Below, piece after piece: positions 18,604 through 27,566 of a stretch of DNA of 64,000 nucleotides. A program made the position numbers and the translations under genes. Where the stretch lies: the NCBI RefSeq assembly GCF_044336245.1, contig NZ_CP172346.1, forward strand, positions 1,674,001 to 1,738,000. Direction: 5' to 3'. The DNA comes from Schlesneria sphaerica (GTDB taxonomy: Bacteria; Planctomycetota; Planctomycetia; Planctomycetales; Planctomycetaceae). The stretch's first letter is position 1; every line of letters begins with the position of its first letter. The notes beneath the pieces were generated by a model. The model did not search any database and had not been told where the DNA came from. It saw nothing but the letters and a program-made list of their open reading frames with translations.

Positions 18604-20088
18604 GTGATCAAAGTGAATATAAATCTAATCCAACGGATTCGACCTTTCCGGGGCACGTGCCAGAGAGCTGGATCACGCTCGCTCCGCAGGAACCACCGCC
18701 GTTCCTCCATCCCTTTCGGCCGCGCCGCCAAGGTCATTTCGGCGGGACTCGTGTCGGCAATCTGGCTGGGGTTCGCTCCGCTGGCCAGCGGGGCAGAGAT
18801 TTCCGATCCCGGCTCTCAGGGTTACCGTAACCTGCGAACACATTCGTACCTGCCTGCCGATTTCGACGAGGAGGTATTCGACGCATTGTGGAAGGCCTGG
18901 CCAGAACCTGAGCGTTCGAAAGCGGCCAGCGCGGATCCAGTGGAACGTCGAAAACTGACATTCTCCTACTACGGCCTGACTCTGGATCCGGACGACGCAA
19001 CCGGCCGAAAACCCCTGGGATACCGCGTCGACGAACAGGGAAACTGGACGATGACCTGCCTCGCCTGCCACGGCGGCAAAGTCGCGGGTGTCCCTTACGC
19101 AGGCTTGCCGAATTCCCACATTGCCCTGCAGACGCTGACGGAGGACGTGCGCGCCACCAAACTGCAGTTAGGTAAAGCCCTCGCACACCTCGATCTCGGC
19201 TCGCTGCAGATGCCCCTGAACACCACCGACGGGACAACCAATTCCGTCATCTTTGGGATCGCGCTGGGAGCCTTTCGGAACCCGGACATGTCGGTGGACC
19301 TGACACGCAAACTTCCTCGCCTGGAGCACCATGACGTGGATGCTCCGCCGTTCTGGAACGTCCGCAAGAAAGAGTCGCTCTACGCCGACGGATTCGCACC
19401 CAAGACAGCGCGACCTCTGATGCAGTTTATCCTGATTCCCCGGGTTTCCCCGCAGCAGCTCACGGAATGGGAGCCGGAATTTGAAGAGATCCTCGCCTGG
19501 ATCGAGTCGCTCTCCCCCCCGAAATACCCCTTCGCCATCGATGAAAACCTGGCGCAGCAAGGGGCAGCCGTCTTCCGGGAAAATTGCTCGCAGTGTCATG
19601 GAACCTACGGAAACGACGCTCGATATGTGCAGACGATTGTCCCGATTGACGAAATCGGCACGGATCCGCTGCGATTGAACGCGTTGACGCCGGAGCACCG
19701 TTCCTGGATGAAGCAAGGCTGGCTGAGCCGATTCGGAGCGGATCCCGTCGAAACCGATCCCGTTGGCTATGTGGCCCCTCCTCTGGATGGAATCTGGGCT
19801 AGTGCGCCTTATTTACATAATGGCTCTGTCCCAACTTTGTGGCACATCCTGAATCCCGAGTCTCGTCCGCAGATCTGGAAAAGGACGGAGAATGGGTATG
19901 ATGAGGAACGCGTTGGCCTGGAGGCGACCGACTTCGCCGAAATCCCGGCGGCAGACACCCTTCCCGCCCGAAAGAGAAGGTATTTCGACACGCGTTTACC
20001 GGGGAAAAGCCCTCAGGGTCATCTCTTCCCGAATCGGCTGAATTCCGAAGAGAAGCGGGCCGTTCTTGAATATCTCAAGACGCTTTAA
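18604..20088 (+). CDS. Exported diheme c-type cytochrome, RoxA/CcpA-like
   Basis: Two heme-binding motifs are visible, CLACHGGK (about residue 150) and CSQCHGTYG (about 330), so the protein should bind two covalent hemes. The segment APYLHNGSVPTLWHIL is the motif seen in diheme peroxidase- and RoxA-like cytochromes. The N-terminus is Arg-rich followed by a hydrophobic stretch (KVISAGLVSAIWLGFAPLAS), consistent with an exported protein with a long leader. The GTG at 18604 is favoured over TTG at 18598 because AGGAG at about 18590 is better spaced to it. The electron partner and substrate are unknown. Confidence 0.82.
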   Translation: MIKVNINLIQRIRPFRGTCQRAGSRSLRRNHRRSSIPFGRAAKVISAGLVSAIWLGFAPLASGAEISDPGSQGYRNLRTHSYLPADFDEEVFDALWKAWPEPERSKAASADPVERRKLTFSYYGLTLDPDDATGRKPLGYRVDEQGNWTMTCLACHGGKVAGVPYAGLPNSHIALQTLTEDVRATKLQLGKALAHLDLGSLQMPLNTTDGTTNSVIFGIALGAFRNPDMSVDLTRKLPRLEHHDVDAPPFWNVRKKESLYADGFAPKTARPLMQFILIPRVSPQQLTEWEPEFEEILAWIESLSPPKYPFAIDENLAQQGAAVFRENCSQCHGTYGNDARYVQTIVPIDEIGTDPLRLNALTPEHRSWMKQGWLSRFGADPVETDPVGYVAPPLDGIWASAPYLHNGSVPTLWHILNPESRPQIWKRTENGYDEERVGLEATDFAEIPAADTLPARKRRYFDTRLPGKSPQGHLFPNRLNSEEKRAVLEYLKTL

Positions 20089-20233
20089 GGGTTGGATCGA
20101 GTGAAATCGAGTGACAATCGGAAGATATGGCCACAAAAGTTCACACCAACGGTTGAAGGGAATGCGTGAAGTCGTTAAATTTCCCGTTCCCCAAAAACTT
20201 GGGTCGGTGTCTGTGTTGAATTTGTGAATCTGG

Positions 20234-20755
20234 GTGAAGGTTGTAGTTGTGATTGCTCCTGGCACGACATTTCTAAAAGCTTCCGATCGTAGTCCCAGCG
20301 GGAATCATCAAGCCAAGTGGTTTGTGGTTGACGCCGAAGGTATGACGGTTGGTCGTCTGGCGACAAGGTTGGCGACGGTTCTGATGGGCAAGCATCGCCC
20401 CGATTACACGCCACACGTCGACACCGGTGACTATGTCATCGTTGTGAACGCGGACAAGATTCGCTTCACCGGCGGTCGGATGGCGCACGGCGAGCATCCG
20501 CACTACACTACCAAGATGTCAAAGAAGAGCTACGTCTGGTTTACCGGATGGCCCAGCGGTCAGCGCACCATTCCTGCGATCGACCTGTGGGAAAAGAACC
20601 CAACCGAGATCCTGCGTCTCGCCGTCAAGCGAATGCTCCCCAAGAACGCTCTCGCTACCCACATGCTGGCAAAGCTGAAGCTGTTCGTCGGTCCTGATCA
20701 CACCCACCAGGCCCAACAACCACAACCACTGCCGTCGCATCTGCTTCCTAAATAG
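20234..20755 (+). CDS. rplM: 50S ribosomal protein L13
   Basis: The sequence AKWFVVDAEGMTVGRLATRL, HVDTGDYVIVVNADKIRFTG and AVKRMLPKNALATHMLAKLK is diagnostic of L13, a large-subunit assembly protein. The protein is 173 aa here, longer than the usual ~142, because of an N-terminal extension and a tail (DHTHQAQQPQPLPSHLLPK). The GTG at 20234 is the first in-frame start; a second GTG lies 15 bp later. It is followed by rpsI 108 bp downstream, the standard bacterial rplM-rpsI operon. Confidence 0.96.
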   Translation: MKVVVVIAPGTTFLKASDRSPSGNHQAKWFVVDAEGMTVGRLATRLATVLMGKHRPDYTPHVDTGDYVIVVNADKIRFTGGRMAHGEHPHYTTKMSKKSYVWFTGWPSGQRTIPAIDLWEKNPTEILRLAVKRMLPKNALATHMLAKLKLFVGPDHTHQAQQPQPLPSHLLPK

Positions 20756-20863
20756 GGTGTCGGCATCTGTTTCGGTTACGGCCGAGTCAGGTGATCCGGT
20801 CCCGGCAGAGAACGTCAGTTTCTTCGAATACTTTCCCGTACCCTTCCGTTGAGCAAGCATACG

Positions 20864-21361
20864 ATGGATGAAACGATTGCTGATTCCCCAGAACTGAATT
20901 TTTCGGCCACGCCTGAACCTGTGGTGGTTGCACCTGAACCGGTTGTCGTCAAGATTCACGGCAAGCTGGATCGGCAAGGGGTCGCGATCGGTACCGGTCG
21001 CCGTAAGACTTCCGTCGCCCGCGTCCGTTTGAAGCCCGGATCCGGCGCCACTTCAATCAACGGCCGCCCACTCGAAGTTTACTTCACGAACATTCGTGAT
21101 CTGCAGATGATCGAAGCTCCTCTTCGTGCGACTGAAAAGCTCGGACAGGTCGACCTGTGGGTCCGCGTCAGCGGCGGTGGAACGACCGGACAGACCGGAG
21201 CCGTCGTCATGGGTATCGCTCGTGCCCTCGAAGCGATGAACCCCAGCCTGCACGGCTTGCTGAGCGAAAACGGGTTCCTCACCCGAGACAGCCGAATGGT
21301 CGAACGAAAGAAATACGGCTTCAAGAAAGCTCGTCGAAGCCCTCAGTTCTCGAAACGCTAA
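20864..21361 (+). CDS. rpsI: 30S ribosomal protein S9
   Basis: GTGRRKTSVARVRLKPGSG, LWVRVSGGGTTGQTGAVVMG and the C-terminal KKYGFKKARRSPQFSKR (the tail that reaches the P-site tRNA) identify S9. The ATG at 20864 gives 165 aa; TTG at 20849 is also in frame. About 40 residues rich in Glu, Pro and Val precede the conserved domain, longer than in E. coli (130 aa). It is the second gene of the rplM-rpsI operon and ends at a terminator. Confidence 0.96.
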   Translation: MDETIADSPELNFSATPEPVVVAPEPVVVKIHGKLDRQGVAIGTGRRKTSVARVRLKPGSGATSINGRPLEVYFTNIRDLQMIEAPLRATEKLGQVDLWVRVSGGGTTGQTGAVVMGIARALEAMNPSLHGLLSENGFLTRDSRMVERKKYGFKKARRSPQFSKR

Positions 21362-21418
21362 ATCAATCGAGACCAGTCTTTCTGTTTTGACAGAACTGGT
21401 TCGACTGATCAAGAATGG

Positions 21419-21451
21419 CCCCGCCGGAATCATTTCCGGTCGGGGTTTTTT
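21419..21451 (+). terminator. Intrinsic terminator of the rplM-rpsI operon
   Basis: ccccgccggaa, a four-base loop and ttccggtcgggg form a stem of about 11 pairs with one bulge, followed by six T. It lies 58 bp after rpsI. Confidence 0.85.
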
Positions 21452-21621
21452 CGTTCTTTCACGCCATACACCAGCGAAGGGATGTCACGCCTGGACAACG
21501 ATAGAATGGAATGCACCATCGCTGACCGACCCATGAAATGAATGGCCTCTGCTGACTTTGCCTCGATAAGATAGAGACCGAACAAACCCGTCGTGCGATC
21601 CAGACGAAGAACGTCACTGCC

Positions 21622-23094
21622 ATGAAACTGACATTCAAACTCGTCTTTGCACTGATCGCCTTCATCGTGGTGATTCTGGGGATCGATGCCTATCTCTCCG
21701 TCCAGCGTGAGTCCAAGTTTCTGCGTGCCGAGCTGGAACGGAAAGCCTATCGCATCGGTAGTGCTATGAAAGAACTGGTGGCGGACGCATGGCGCCGGGA
21801 AGGGCCTGAAGTCGCACTGGCCCTGATCCAGGCCGCCAATGAGAGGGAGCGATTGCTGCTGATCCGCTGGGTGTGGCTCGACGGCCGCAGCGGAGAACGA
21901 TTTCGCCCCCACGCATCGACCGAGCGTCTTGGCAAAGTTTCGTTGCGTGAGCCGGTCACGCTACAGTATCGAACGGCGGATGGAAACGAGTATCTTGTGA
22001 CATACGTTTCGGTGAATGTCGACCAGCGGCCCGGAGCCCTGGAGTTGACCGAACCGCTGAGCATGACAGACCACTTCGTCCGCACTTCTCTCTACAGAAA
22101 GATCGCCCTGACGGCGATCGTTGTCGCAGGCAGCATCGGAGTCACGCTGCTGCTGGGGATCTGGCTGGTTGGTTGGCCACTGAAGCGGTTGATCGATAAG
22201 GCGCGCCGGGTCGGAGCTGGGGATCTGACCGAGCCGATCGAGCTGCGAAGTCGCGACGAACTTTCCGAACTGGCTGACACACTGAATCAGATGTGTGAAA
22301 GTCTGCTGGAATCCGAGCAGCGCATTCGGCAGGAAGCGGATGCCCGCATCGCCACCATCGAACAACTGAGACATGCAGATCGCCTGCGGACAGTCGGCCA
22401 GCTTGCCTCAGGTGTGGCTCATGAACTCGGTACACCCCTGAACGTCGTGACGGGCCGAGCGAGTCTCATCACGTCGGGACGACTCGCTCCGGACGCAATC
22501 GTCGAAAGTGCTCAGATCATTAAAGCTCAAGCGGAACGAATGGCAACGATCATTCGACATCTGCTCGATTTCTCTCGCAGCGGAAAGTCACACCGCACGC
22601 AGGTCGATCTGCAAATGATCATGCGCGAGACGTCCCAGATCCTCAACCAGCTCAGCCACAAGCATGAAGTCGATCTGGTGGTCCGAACTTCACCGGAGCC
22701 GATGATCGCGTGTGTCGATCCCGGCCAAATTCAGCAGGTGTTGACGAATCTGGTCGTCAATGCCATTCAGGCGTCAGATCCCGGGGGGCGGGTCGCCATT
22801 TCTGTGACCGAAGATCGCCGGTCGCCCCCTGCAAGTGATGCGGTACCTGCTGATTACTTTTGCATATGTGTTGACGACAATGGACATGGCATTCCCCCGG
22901 AGATCCGGGGCCGTGTCTTTGAACCGTTTGTCACCACCAAAGATGTGGGCGAGGGGACTGGCCTGGGACTCTCGATTGCTTATGGAATCGTGCGCGAGCA
23001 TGGGGGCTGGATTGACGTTCAGTCCGAAGTCAGTCGAGGAAGTCAATTTCGAGTCTATCTGCCGAAGGATCATGTGAAATGCCCGGCCGAGTGA
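21622..23094 (+). CDS. Sensor histidine kinase of a sigma54-type two-component system
   Basis: The 490-aa protein has a first membrane helix (about residues 6-26), an extracytoplasmic domain and a second helix (about 154-178, IVVAGSIGVTLLLGIWLV). HAMP follows (about 180-232), then a HisKA domain with phosphoacceptor His267 in SGVAHELGTPLNVV, and a HATPase with N box LTNLVVNAIQAS, G1 DDNGHGIP and G2 GEGTGLGLSI. It should autophosphorylate and pass phosphate to the response regulator encoded by the next gene. Its stop overlaps that gene's ATG by 16 bp, implying coupled translation. The signal sensed is unknown. Confidence 0.93.
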   Translation: MKLTFKLVFALIAFIVVILGIDAYLSVQRESKFLRAELERKAYRIGSAMKELVADAWRREGPEVALALIQAANERERLLLIRWVWLDGRSGERFRPHASTERLGKVSLREPVTLQYRTADGNEYLVTYVSVNVDQRPGALELTEPLSMTDHFVRTSLYRKIALTAIVVAGSIGVTLLLGIWLVGWPLKRLIDKARRVGAGDLTEPIELRSRDELSELADTLNQMCESLLESEQRIRQEADARIATIEQLRHADRLRTVGQLASGVAHELGTPLNVVTGRASLITSGRLAPDAIVESAQIIKAQAERMATIIRHLLDFSRSGKSHRTQVDLQMIMRETSQILNQLSHKHEVDLVVRTSPEPMIACVDPGQIQQVLTNLVVNAIQASDPGGRVAISVTEDRRSPPASDAVPADYFCICVDDNGHGIPPEIRGRVFEPFVTTKDVGEGTGLGLSIAYGIVREHGGWIDVQSEVSRGSQFRVYLPKDHVKCPAE

Positions 23095-24458
23095 TGATCG
23101 TCGACGACGACCAGAGCATGTGTGAATTGATCGAAGCGGATCTGAGTTCGCGCGGATTTTCTGCGAAGTGGACAACGTCCGCCAGCAACGCACTGCGCGA
23201 GATCGAAACCGGACCGTTCGATGTGGTCCTGACCGACCTGCAGATGCCGGGAATGAACGGGCTCTCGTTGTGCGAACGGATCGTGGCCAACCGTCCTGAC
23301 ATCCCCGTGATCGTCATGACCGCTTTCGGAAGTCTGGAAACCGCCGTCGCAGCCATGCGCGTGGGGGCTTATGACTTTGTCAGTAAGCCCGTAGAACTGG
23401 ACATCCTTGCTCTGCGGATTGATCGCGCCATCCAGCATCGCTCACTGTCAGAGCAGGTGCGCGTGCTGAGCGATCGTGTGCAGCAATCCGGCCGATTCTC
23501 GAAACTGCTGGGGGAAAGCCCCGCGATGCAGCGGTTGTTTGAGGACCTGAGGCGCGTCTCCGGCACGGATGCGTCGGTACTCATCACCGGTGAAAGCGGC
23601 ACGGGAAAAGAGCTGGTGGCGCGGGCCCTGCATGAGCAAAGCCGACGCCAGTCCAAACCGTTCGTGGCGATCAACTGTGCAGCCTTGCCCGAATCTCTGC
23701 TGGAAAGCGAACTGTTCGGTCACAAGCGAGGTGCTTTCACCGATGCCGTCTCAGACCAGCGTGGCCTGTTCGTTCAGGCCGATGGCGGAACACTGTTCCT
23801 GGATGAACTGGGAGAATTTCCCCTCACTCTTCAGCCGAAGCTGTTACGGGCTCTGGAAGAGCGAACCGTCAGACCCATTGGCAGCGAAAAGGAGATCCCT
23901 TTCGATGTTCGCCTGATCGCGGCCACCAACCGTGACCTGGAAACGGCCGTCGAAGAGAAGCGTTTCCGGGAAGATCTGTACTTTCGGGTGAACGTCATCC
24001 AGATCAAACTCCCGCCGCTGCGGGCTCGCGGCACCGACATCCTGTTACTCTCGCAGCACTACCTTCAGCAGTTCGCCAGCGCGAACGGCAAGCAGGTGGT
24101 GGGGCTCTCTGACGCCACCGCAAAGAAATTGATGGACTACTCCTGGCCGGGGAATGTTCGGGAACTGAGAAACGCGATCGAGCGAGCGGTTGCCCTGGCG
24201 CGGTTCGATCGGATTGCCGTCGATGACCTGCCTGACAAGATCCGTAACTATCAGGGTTCTCAACTGGAGCTGGGGGGAGATAATCCAAGTGAACTGCTGA
24301 CGATGGAAGAGGTCGAACGACGCTACATTCGTCACGTCCTGAAAGCGACGCGAGGGAACCGGACCACGGCTGCCCAGGTCCTGGGGTTCGACCGAAAGAC
24401 GCTTTACCGAAAGCTCAAGCAGATGGGGGACGACTCTCCGGAAGACGCCACGGTCTGA
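23079..24458 (+). CDS. NtrC-family sigma54-dependent response regulator
   Basis: The receiver domain holds the phosphoacceptor Asp53 (VVLTDLQMPGMNGL). The AAA+ central domain has Walker A GESGTGKE and Walker B GGTLFLDELGEF. The C-terminal Fis-type helix-turn-helix includes NRTTAAQVLGFDRKTLYRKL. Such proteins activate sigma54 promoters after phosphorylation. The usual sigma54-contact motif GAFTGA reads GAFTDA here, so one Gly is Asp. It is translationally coupled to the histidine kinase gene. Target genes are not known. Confidence 0.93.
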   Translation: MPGRVMIVDDDQSMCELIEADLSSRGFSAKWTTSASNALREIETGPFDVVLTDLQMPGMNGLSLCERIVANRPDIPVIVMTAFGSLETAVAAMRVGAYDFVSKPVELDILALRIDRAIQHRSLSEQVRVLSDRVQQSGRFSKLLGESPAMQRLFEDLRRVSGTDASVLITGESGTGKELVARALHEQSRRQSKPFVAINCAALPESLLESELFGHKRGAFTDAVSDQRGLFVQADGGTLFLDELGEFPLTLQPKLLRALEERTVRPIGSEKEIPFDVRLIAATNRDLETAVEEKRFREDLYFRVNVIQIKLPPLRARGTDILLLSQHYLQQFASANGKQVVGLSDATAKKLMDYSWPGNVRELRNAIERAVALARFDRIAVDDLPDKIRNYQGSQLELGGDNPSELLTMEEVERRYIRHVLKATRGNRTTAAQVLGFDRKTLYRKLKQMGDDSPEDATV

Positions 24459-24860
24459 CAATCCCTCTGGCCGATCTTGTCGGTAACCCGCACGGTTCTC
24501 CTGACAGTCAACACACGACAGCGAGCCGCATTCCTGTCGTCACCCGAGTTCAGTCAGCAAACGCTCCCATGTTCCAGGCGCGCCCCCGGGGCAGAATTCC
24601 CCGCTGGGGCACAATGCCCCGTGGCAACACGGGCCCGCGACGCCCTTTCGCCCAGTCGATCGCGGCATCCTCTTTTTCGGCATCTCTTGAACTCCTTGTG
24701 CAGCAATGACTTACAAGCCAATCATTTTAGCTGACGTTCGAAGAAGTTGAAAAAAAATCTTCTGGCATTCCACTTGCGAATACCCCATTCGCCATCAAGT
24801 TCGTCGTGTGAAACGAACTGTTGGGAGGCTTGTCTCAACAATTCAACGGGAGGTGCAATT
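24459..24860. other. Intergenic region upstream of htrA
   Basis: The 402 bp contain a GC-rich patch at about 24580-24640 with small GGGGCA/TGCCCC hairpins, for example ggggcacaatgcccc near 24604, but no T-run, so they are not clear terminators. A GGGAGG at about 24848-24853 is the ribosome binding site of the downstream gene. No gene seen. Confidence 0.45.
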
Positions 24861-26402
24861 ATGGAAGAACGATGTTTGACTACGAAAAACGCGAATCTCG
24901 CGAGTCGCCTGACGATCGCCGGCACACTTTTGTTCGGAGGCCTTGGATATATGGCATTGGCGACACCTCCTCATGTCGCAGCCAACCCCGAGAAGGGGGC
25001 CGTTTCCGCCTCCAGTTCCGAGAAAGCGATCCAGAACCTAGAACAGTCTGGGCAGGCTTTTTCAGCAATCGCCAAGCGCCTTACTCCGGCAGTGGTCTCA
25101 CTCAAGGTCGAAAAGAAATCTGGCCCCGACGTCCTGGGTTCCGCTCCAGATGACTCATCCAACCCCCTCAACGATGAGTTGATGAAGCGGTTCTTCGGCG
25201 ACCGGATTCCCGAAGGACTGCGGCAGCGACAGTTGCCAGGTCCGAAGAATCCGGTTGTCGGCCAGGGTTCGGGATTCGTTGTGTCTCCCGAAGGCTTCAT
25301 CCTGACGAACCACCACGTGGTGGGTGACGCCAGCAAGGTGACTGTCCGATTCCATGACGGCCGGGAAATGCTCGCCAAGGTCATTGGTAGCGATCCTCAA
25401 AGCGACGTCGCGGTCATCAAAGTCGATGGCAAGAACCTGCCAACACTTCCACTGGGAGATTCGTCGACGACCGAAGTAGGTGAGTGGGTCCTCGCTTCAG
25501 GAGCTCCTTTCGGACTGACGCACACTCTGACCGCAGGGATTGTCAGTGCCGTGGGTCGAAACAGCGTGGGGATCAACAACTACGAAAACTTCATCCAGAC
25601 GGATGCCGCGATCAACCCCGGTAACTCGGGCGGACCGCTGGTCAATCTGCGAGGCGAAGCGATTGGAATCAACACCGCGATCTTCAGTCGGTCCGGCGGT
25701 TCGGTGGGACTGGGATTCGCCATCCCCATCGACATGGCCAAGCAGGTCTACGAACAGATTCGGGATCACGGGACCGTTGTTCGTGGCTACATGGGGGTCC
25801 GGATTCAGGCCTTGAATCAGGATCTTGCCGAACAGTTCGGGCTGGATGACCCACACGGTGTGTTGATTGGAGATGTCCAGAAGGGTGCTCCGGGTGAAAA
25901 GGCTGGCCTGAAACAAGCGGACGTGATCGTCGAACTCGACGGTAAAGTGGTTCAGGAGGCAGCTTCATTCCGAAACTCCATCGCAATGCGGGCTCCTGGA
26001 TCGCAGGTCAATCTGACTGTGCTCCGGGATGGCCAGCGAATTACTGTGCCAGTCACGCTCGACAAGCTTCCTGAGTCCGCAACGATCGCATCGGTGAAAG
26101 AAACGCAGAAGTCGGCCAACCCTTGGGGCTTCTCGGTTCAGCCACTGACGTCTGACCTGGCGAAGAAGTTTGGCTACTCCGAAGACTCGGGCGTTGTGAT
26201 CACCGAAGTGACGCCCGGTTCTGCGGCGAGTGACGCGGGCCTGGAACCAGGCATGCTGATTCAGCAGATCAACCGGAAGAAGGTTCAGTCGGCTGAAGAG
26301 TTCAACGAAATCTTGAGCAATGAAAAAGATGCCAAATCGATGTTGCTGCTGGTTTCGGACGGAAAGAACTCACGGTTCGTCGTCTTGAAGACGGAAAACT
26401 GA
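24861..26402 (+). CDS. degP: DegP/HtrA periplasmic serine protease
   Basis: The ATG at 24861 has GGGAGG eight bases upstream, giving 513 aa. An N-terminal hydrophobic segment (LTIAGTLLFGGLGYMAL) exports or anchors it. The trypsin-like domain shows the full triad: His152 in TNHHVVG, Asp182 in SDVAVIKV and Ser256 in NPGNSGGPL. Two PDZ domains follow (GYMGVRIQALNQDLAEQFGL, and PWGFSVQPLTSDLAKKFGYS). HtrA proteins degrade or refold damaged envelope proteins. A terminator ends the transcript, so it is probably monocistronic. Length matches the DegP/DegQ class with two PDZ domains. Confidence 0.94.
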   Translation: MEERCLTTKNANLASRLTIAGTLLFGGLGYMALATPPHVAANPEKGAVSASSSEKAIQNLEQSGQAFSAIAKRLTPAVVSLKVEKKSGPDVLGSAPDDSSNPLNDELMKRFFGDRIPEGLRQRQLPGPKNPVVGQGSGFVVSPEGFILTNHHVVGDASKVTVRFHDGREMLAKVIGSDPQSDVAVIKVDGKNLPTLPLGDSSTTEVGEWVLASGAPFGLTHTLTAGIVSAVGRNSVGINNYENFIQTDAAINPGNSGGPLVNLRGEAIGINTAIFSRSGGSVGLGFAIPIDMAKQVYEQIRDHGTVVRGYMGVRIQALNQDLAEQFGLDDPHGVLIGDVQKGAPGEKAGLKQADVIVELDGKVVQEAASFRNSIAMRAPGSQVNLTVLRDGQRITVPVTLDKLPESATIASVKETQKSANPWGFSVQPLTSDLAKKFGYSEDSGVVITEVTPGSAASDAGLEPGMLIQQINRKKVQSAEEFNEILSNEKDAKSMLLLVSDGKNSRFVVLKTEN

Positions 26403-26528
26403 TCGCTGTGACAGATGATGAAATGCAGGCTGTGGTGGCCGAACGCTTCCCTGGAAGTTAAGCGTCACCTGCACGAGTGACGTCTGGGGGCCTGCAAGCC
26501 CCAGGTTTCCCTGCACAGGGAGCGTGAA

Positions 26529-26564
26529 AGGCGGAAGGACACAAGTTGTTCTTCCGCCTTTTTT
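26529..26564 (+). terminator. Intrinsic terminator after htrA
   Basis: aggcggaag and cttccgcct pair across a 13-base inner region and are followed by TTTTTT. It is positioned about 130 bp after the htrA stop. Confidence 0.82.
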
Positions 26565-26714
26565 CGTTGGCCTGTGCTTCTTCGTTTGTTCCACGCTGTA
26601 GAATGGGACTGACGGATCCGCGTCGCAATGGGAAATGGTTACCCGTCCGGTGCACGGATCCCTGCTGTGATAAAACCGAGCCGTCACGCCTGAATTGAAG
26701 AATGGGTTGATGTG

Positions 26715-27191
26715 ATGAGTCCATCGAGCGAGCAATCCAGCCGCCCCGACGAAAACAGCGGGACGGACAATCCTCCGTGCAAACTGTCCATCGAAACAAT
26801 TGTCGAAACCGCGATCTACGGCGATTGCCTCGATGAGCTGGAGCGATTCTATACCGACGTAATGAACCTGCCGGTGATGGCGAAGGAAACGGGACGCCAT
26901 GTCTTCTTTTCTGCAGGGCCATCAAGCGTACTTCTGGTTTTTAATCCCCAGACGACATTGCAGGGGCATGTCTTTCCCCCGCACGGAGCGACCGGGCCGG
27001 GCCACGTCGCGTTTGGAGTGCGACACGAAACTCTGGATGCGTGGCGGGCGAAACTCCAGGCGCACGAGATTGAGATCGAGAAAGAGCATCATTGGCCGAA
27101 GGGAGGAATTTCGCTCTACCTGCGAGACCCCGCAGGGAATTCCGTCGAATTGATCACTCCCGGCGTCTGGGGAACTCCCGCGGGCTGGTAG
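26715..27191 (+). CDS. Glyoxalase/VOC superfamily protein
   Basis: The 159-aa sequence has a single vicinal-oxygen-chelate fold: DCLDELERFYTDVMNLPVMA at the start, GHVAFGVRHETLDAWRAKLQ, and SLYLRDPAGNSVELITPGVW at the end. Candidate metal ligands are the His of GHVAFG and the Glu of SVELI. VOC enzymes include glyoxalases, dioxygenases and fosfomycin-resistance proteins; the substrate cannot be told. The ATG at 26715 follows directly after a GTG at 26712. Confidence 0.85.
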   Translation: MSPSSEQSSRPDENSGTDNPPCKLSIETIVETAIYGDCLDELERFYTDVMNLPVMAKETGRHVFFSAGPSSVLLVFNPQTTLQGHVFPPHGATGPGHVAFGVRHETLDAWRAKLQAHEIEIEKEHHWPKGGISLYLRDPAGNSVELITPGVWGTPAGW

Positions 27192-27566
27192 AGGCTGGCT
27201 CATGACGGGGCAGGGGCCCGCATGAATGCCACAGCCGCCTTTCTGGAAGGTCACTTCGCTGTCCCTTCACAGGTCGACGCCATCCGTTTTGAGGGACCAG
27301 TTCTGGCTTGCCGAAAGCACCTTTCCAAGGCTGCCCCCGTCGCTGAAAAACCTCATTTTTTATTGCGTAAAATGCAGTTGAGAACAGATCGGCTGAGTTG
27401 AGATCATCGCTCAAAAAGAGTATCATTTTCCTCTTACAAAGTGCATGAGATGGCATTGCGCAACTGCGGTGCCTACGACCTTTCCGGAACGAGTTTTCTG
27501 GGACGTTCCGCTCGATCAAATCGAGTCACGGTCAGATAAACCTCGTTCCATTTGAGGAATTCACGA
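27192..27566. other. Intergenic region upstream of gyrA
   Basis: No convincing gene. GAGGA at 27554-27558 is the probable gyrA ribosome binding site for the TTG at 27567. Promoter boxes were not assigned. Confidence 0.4.
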
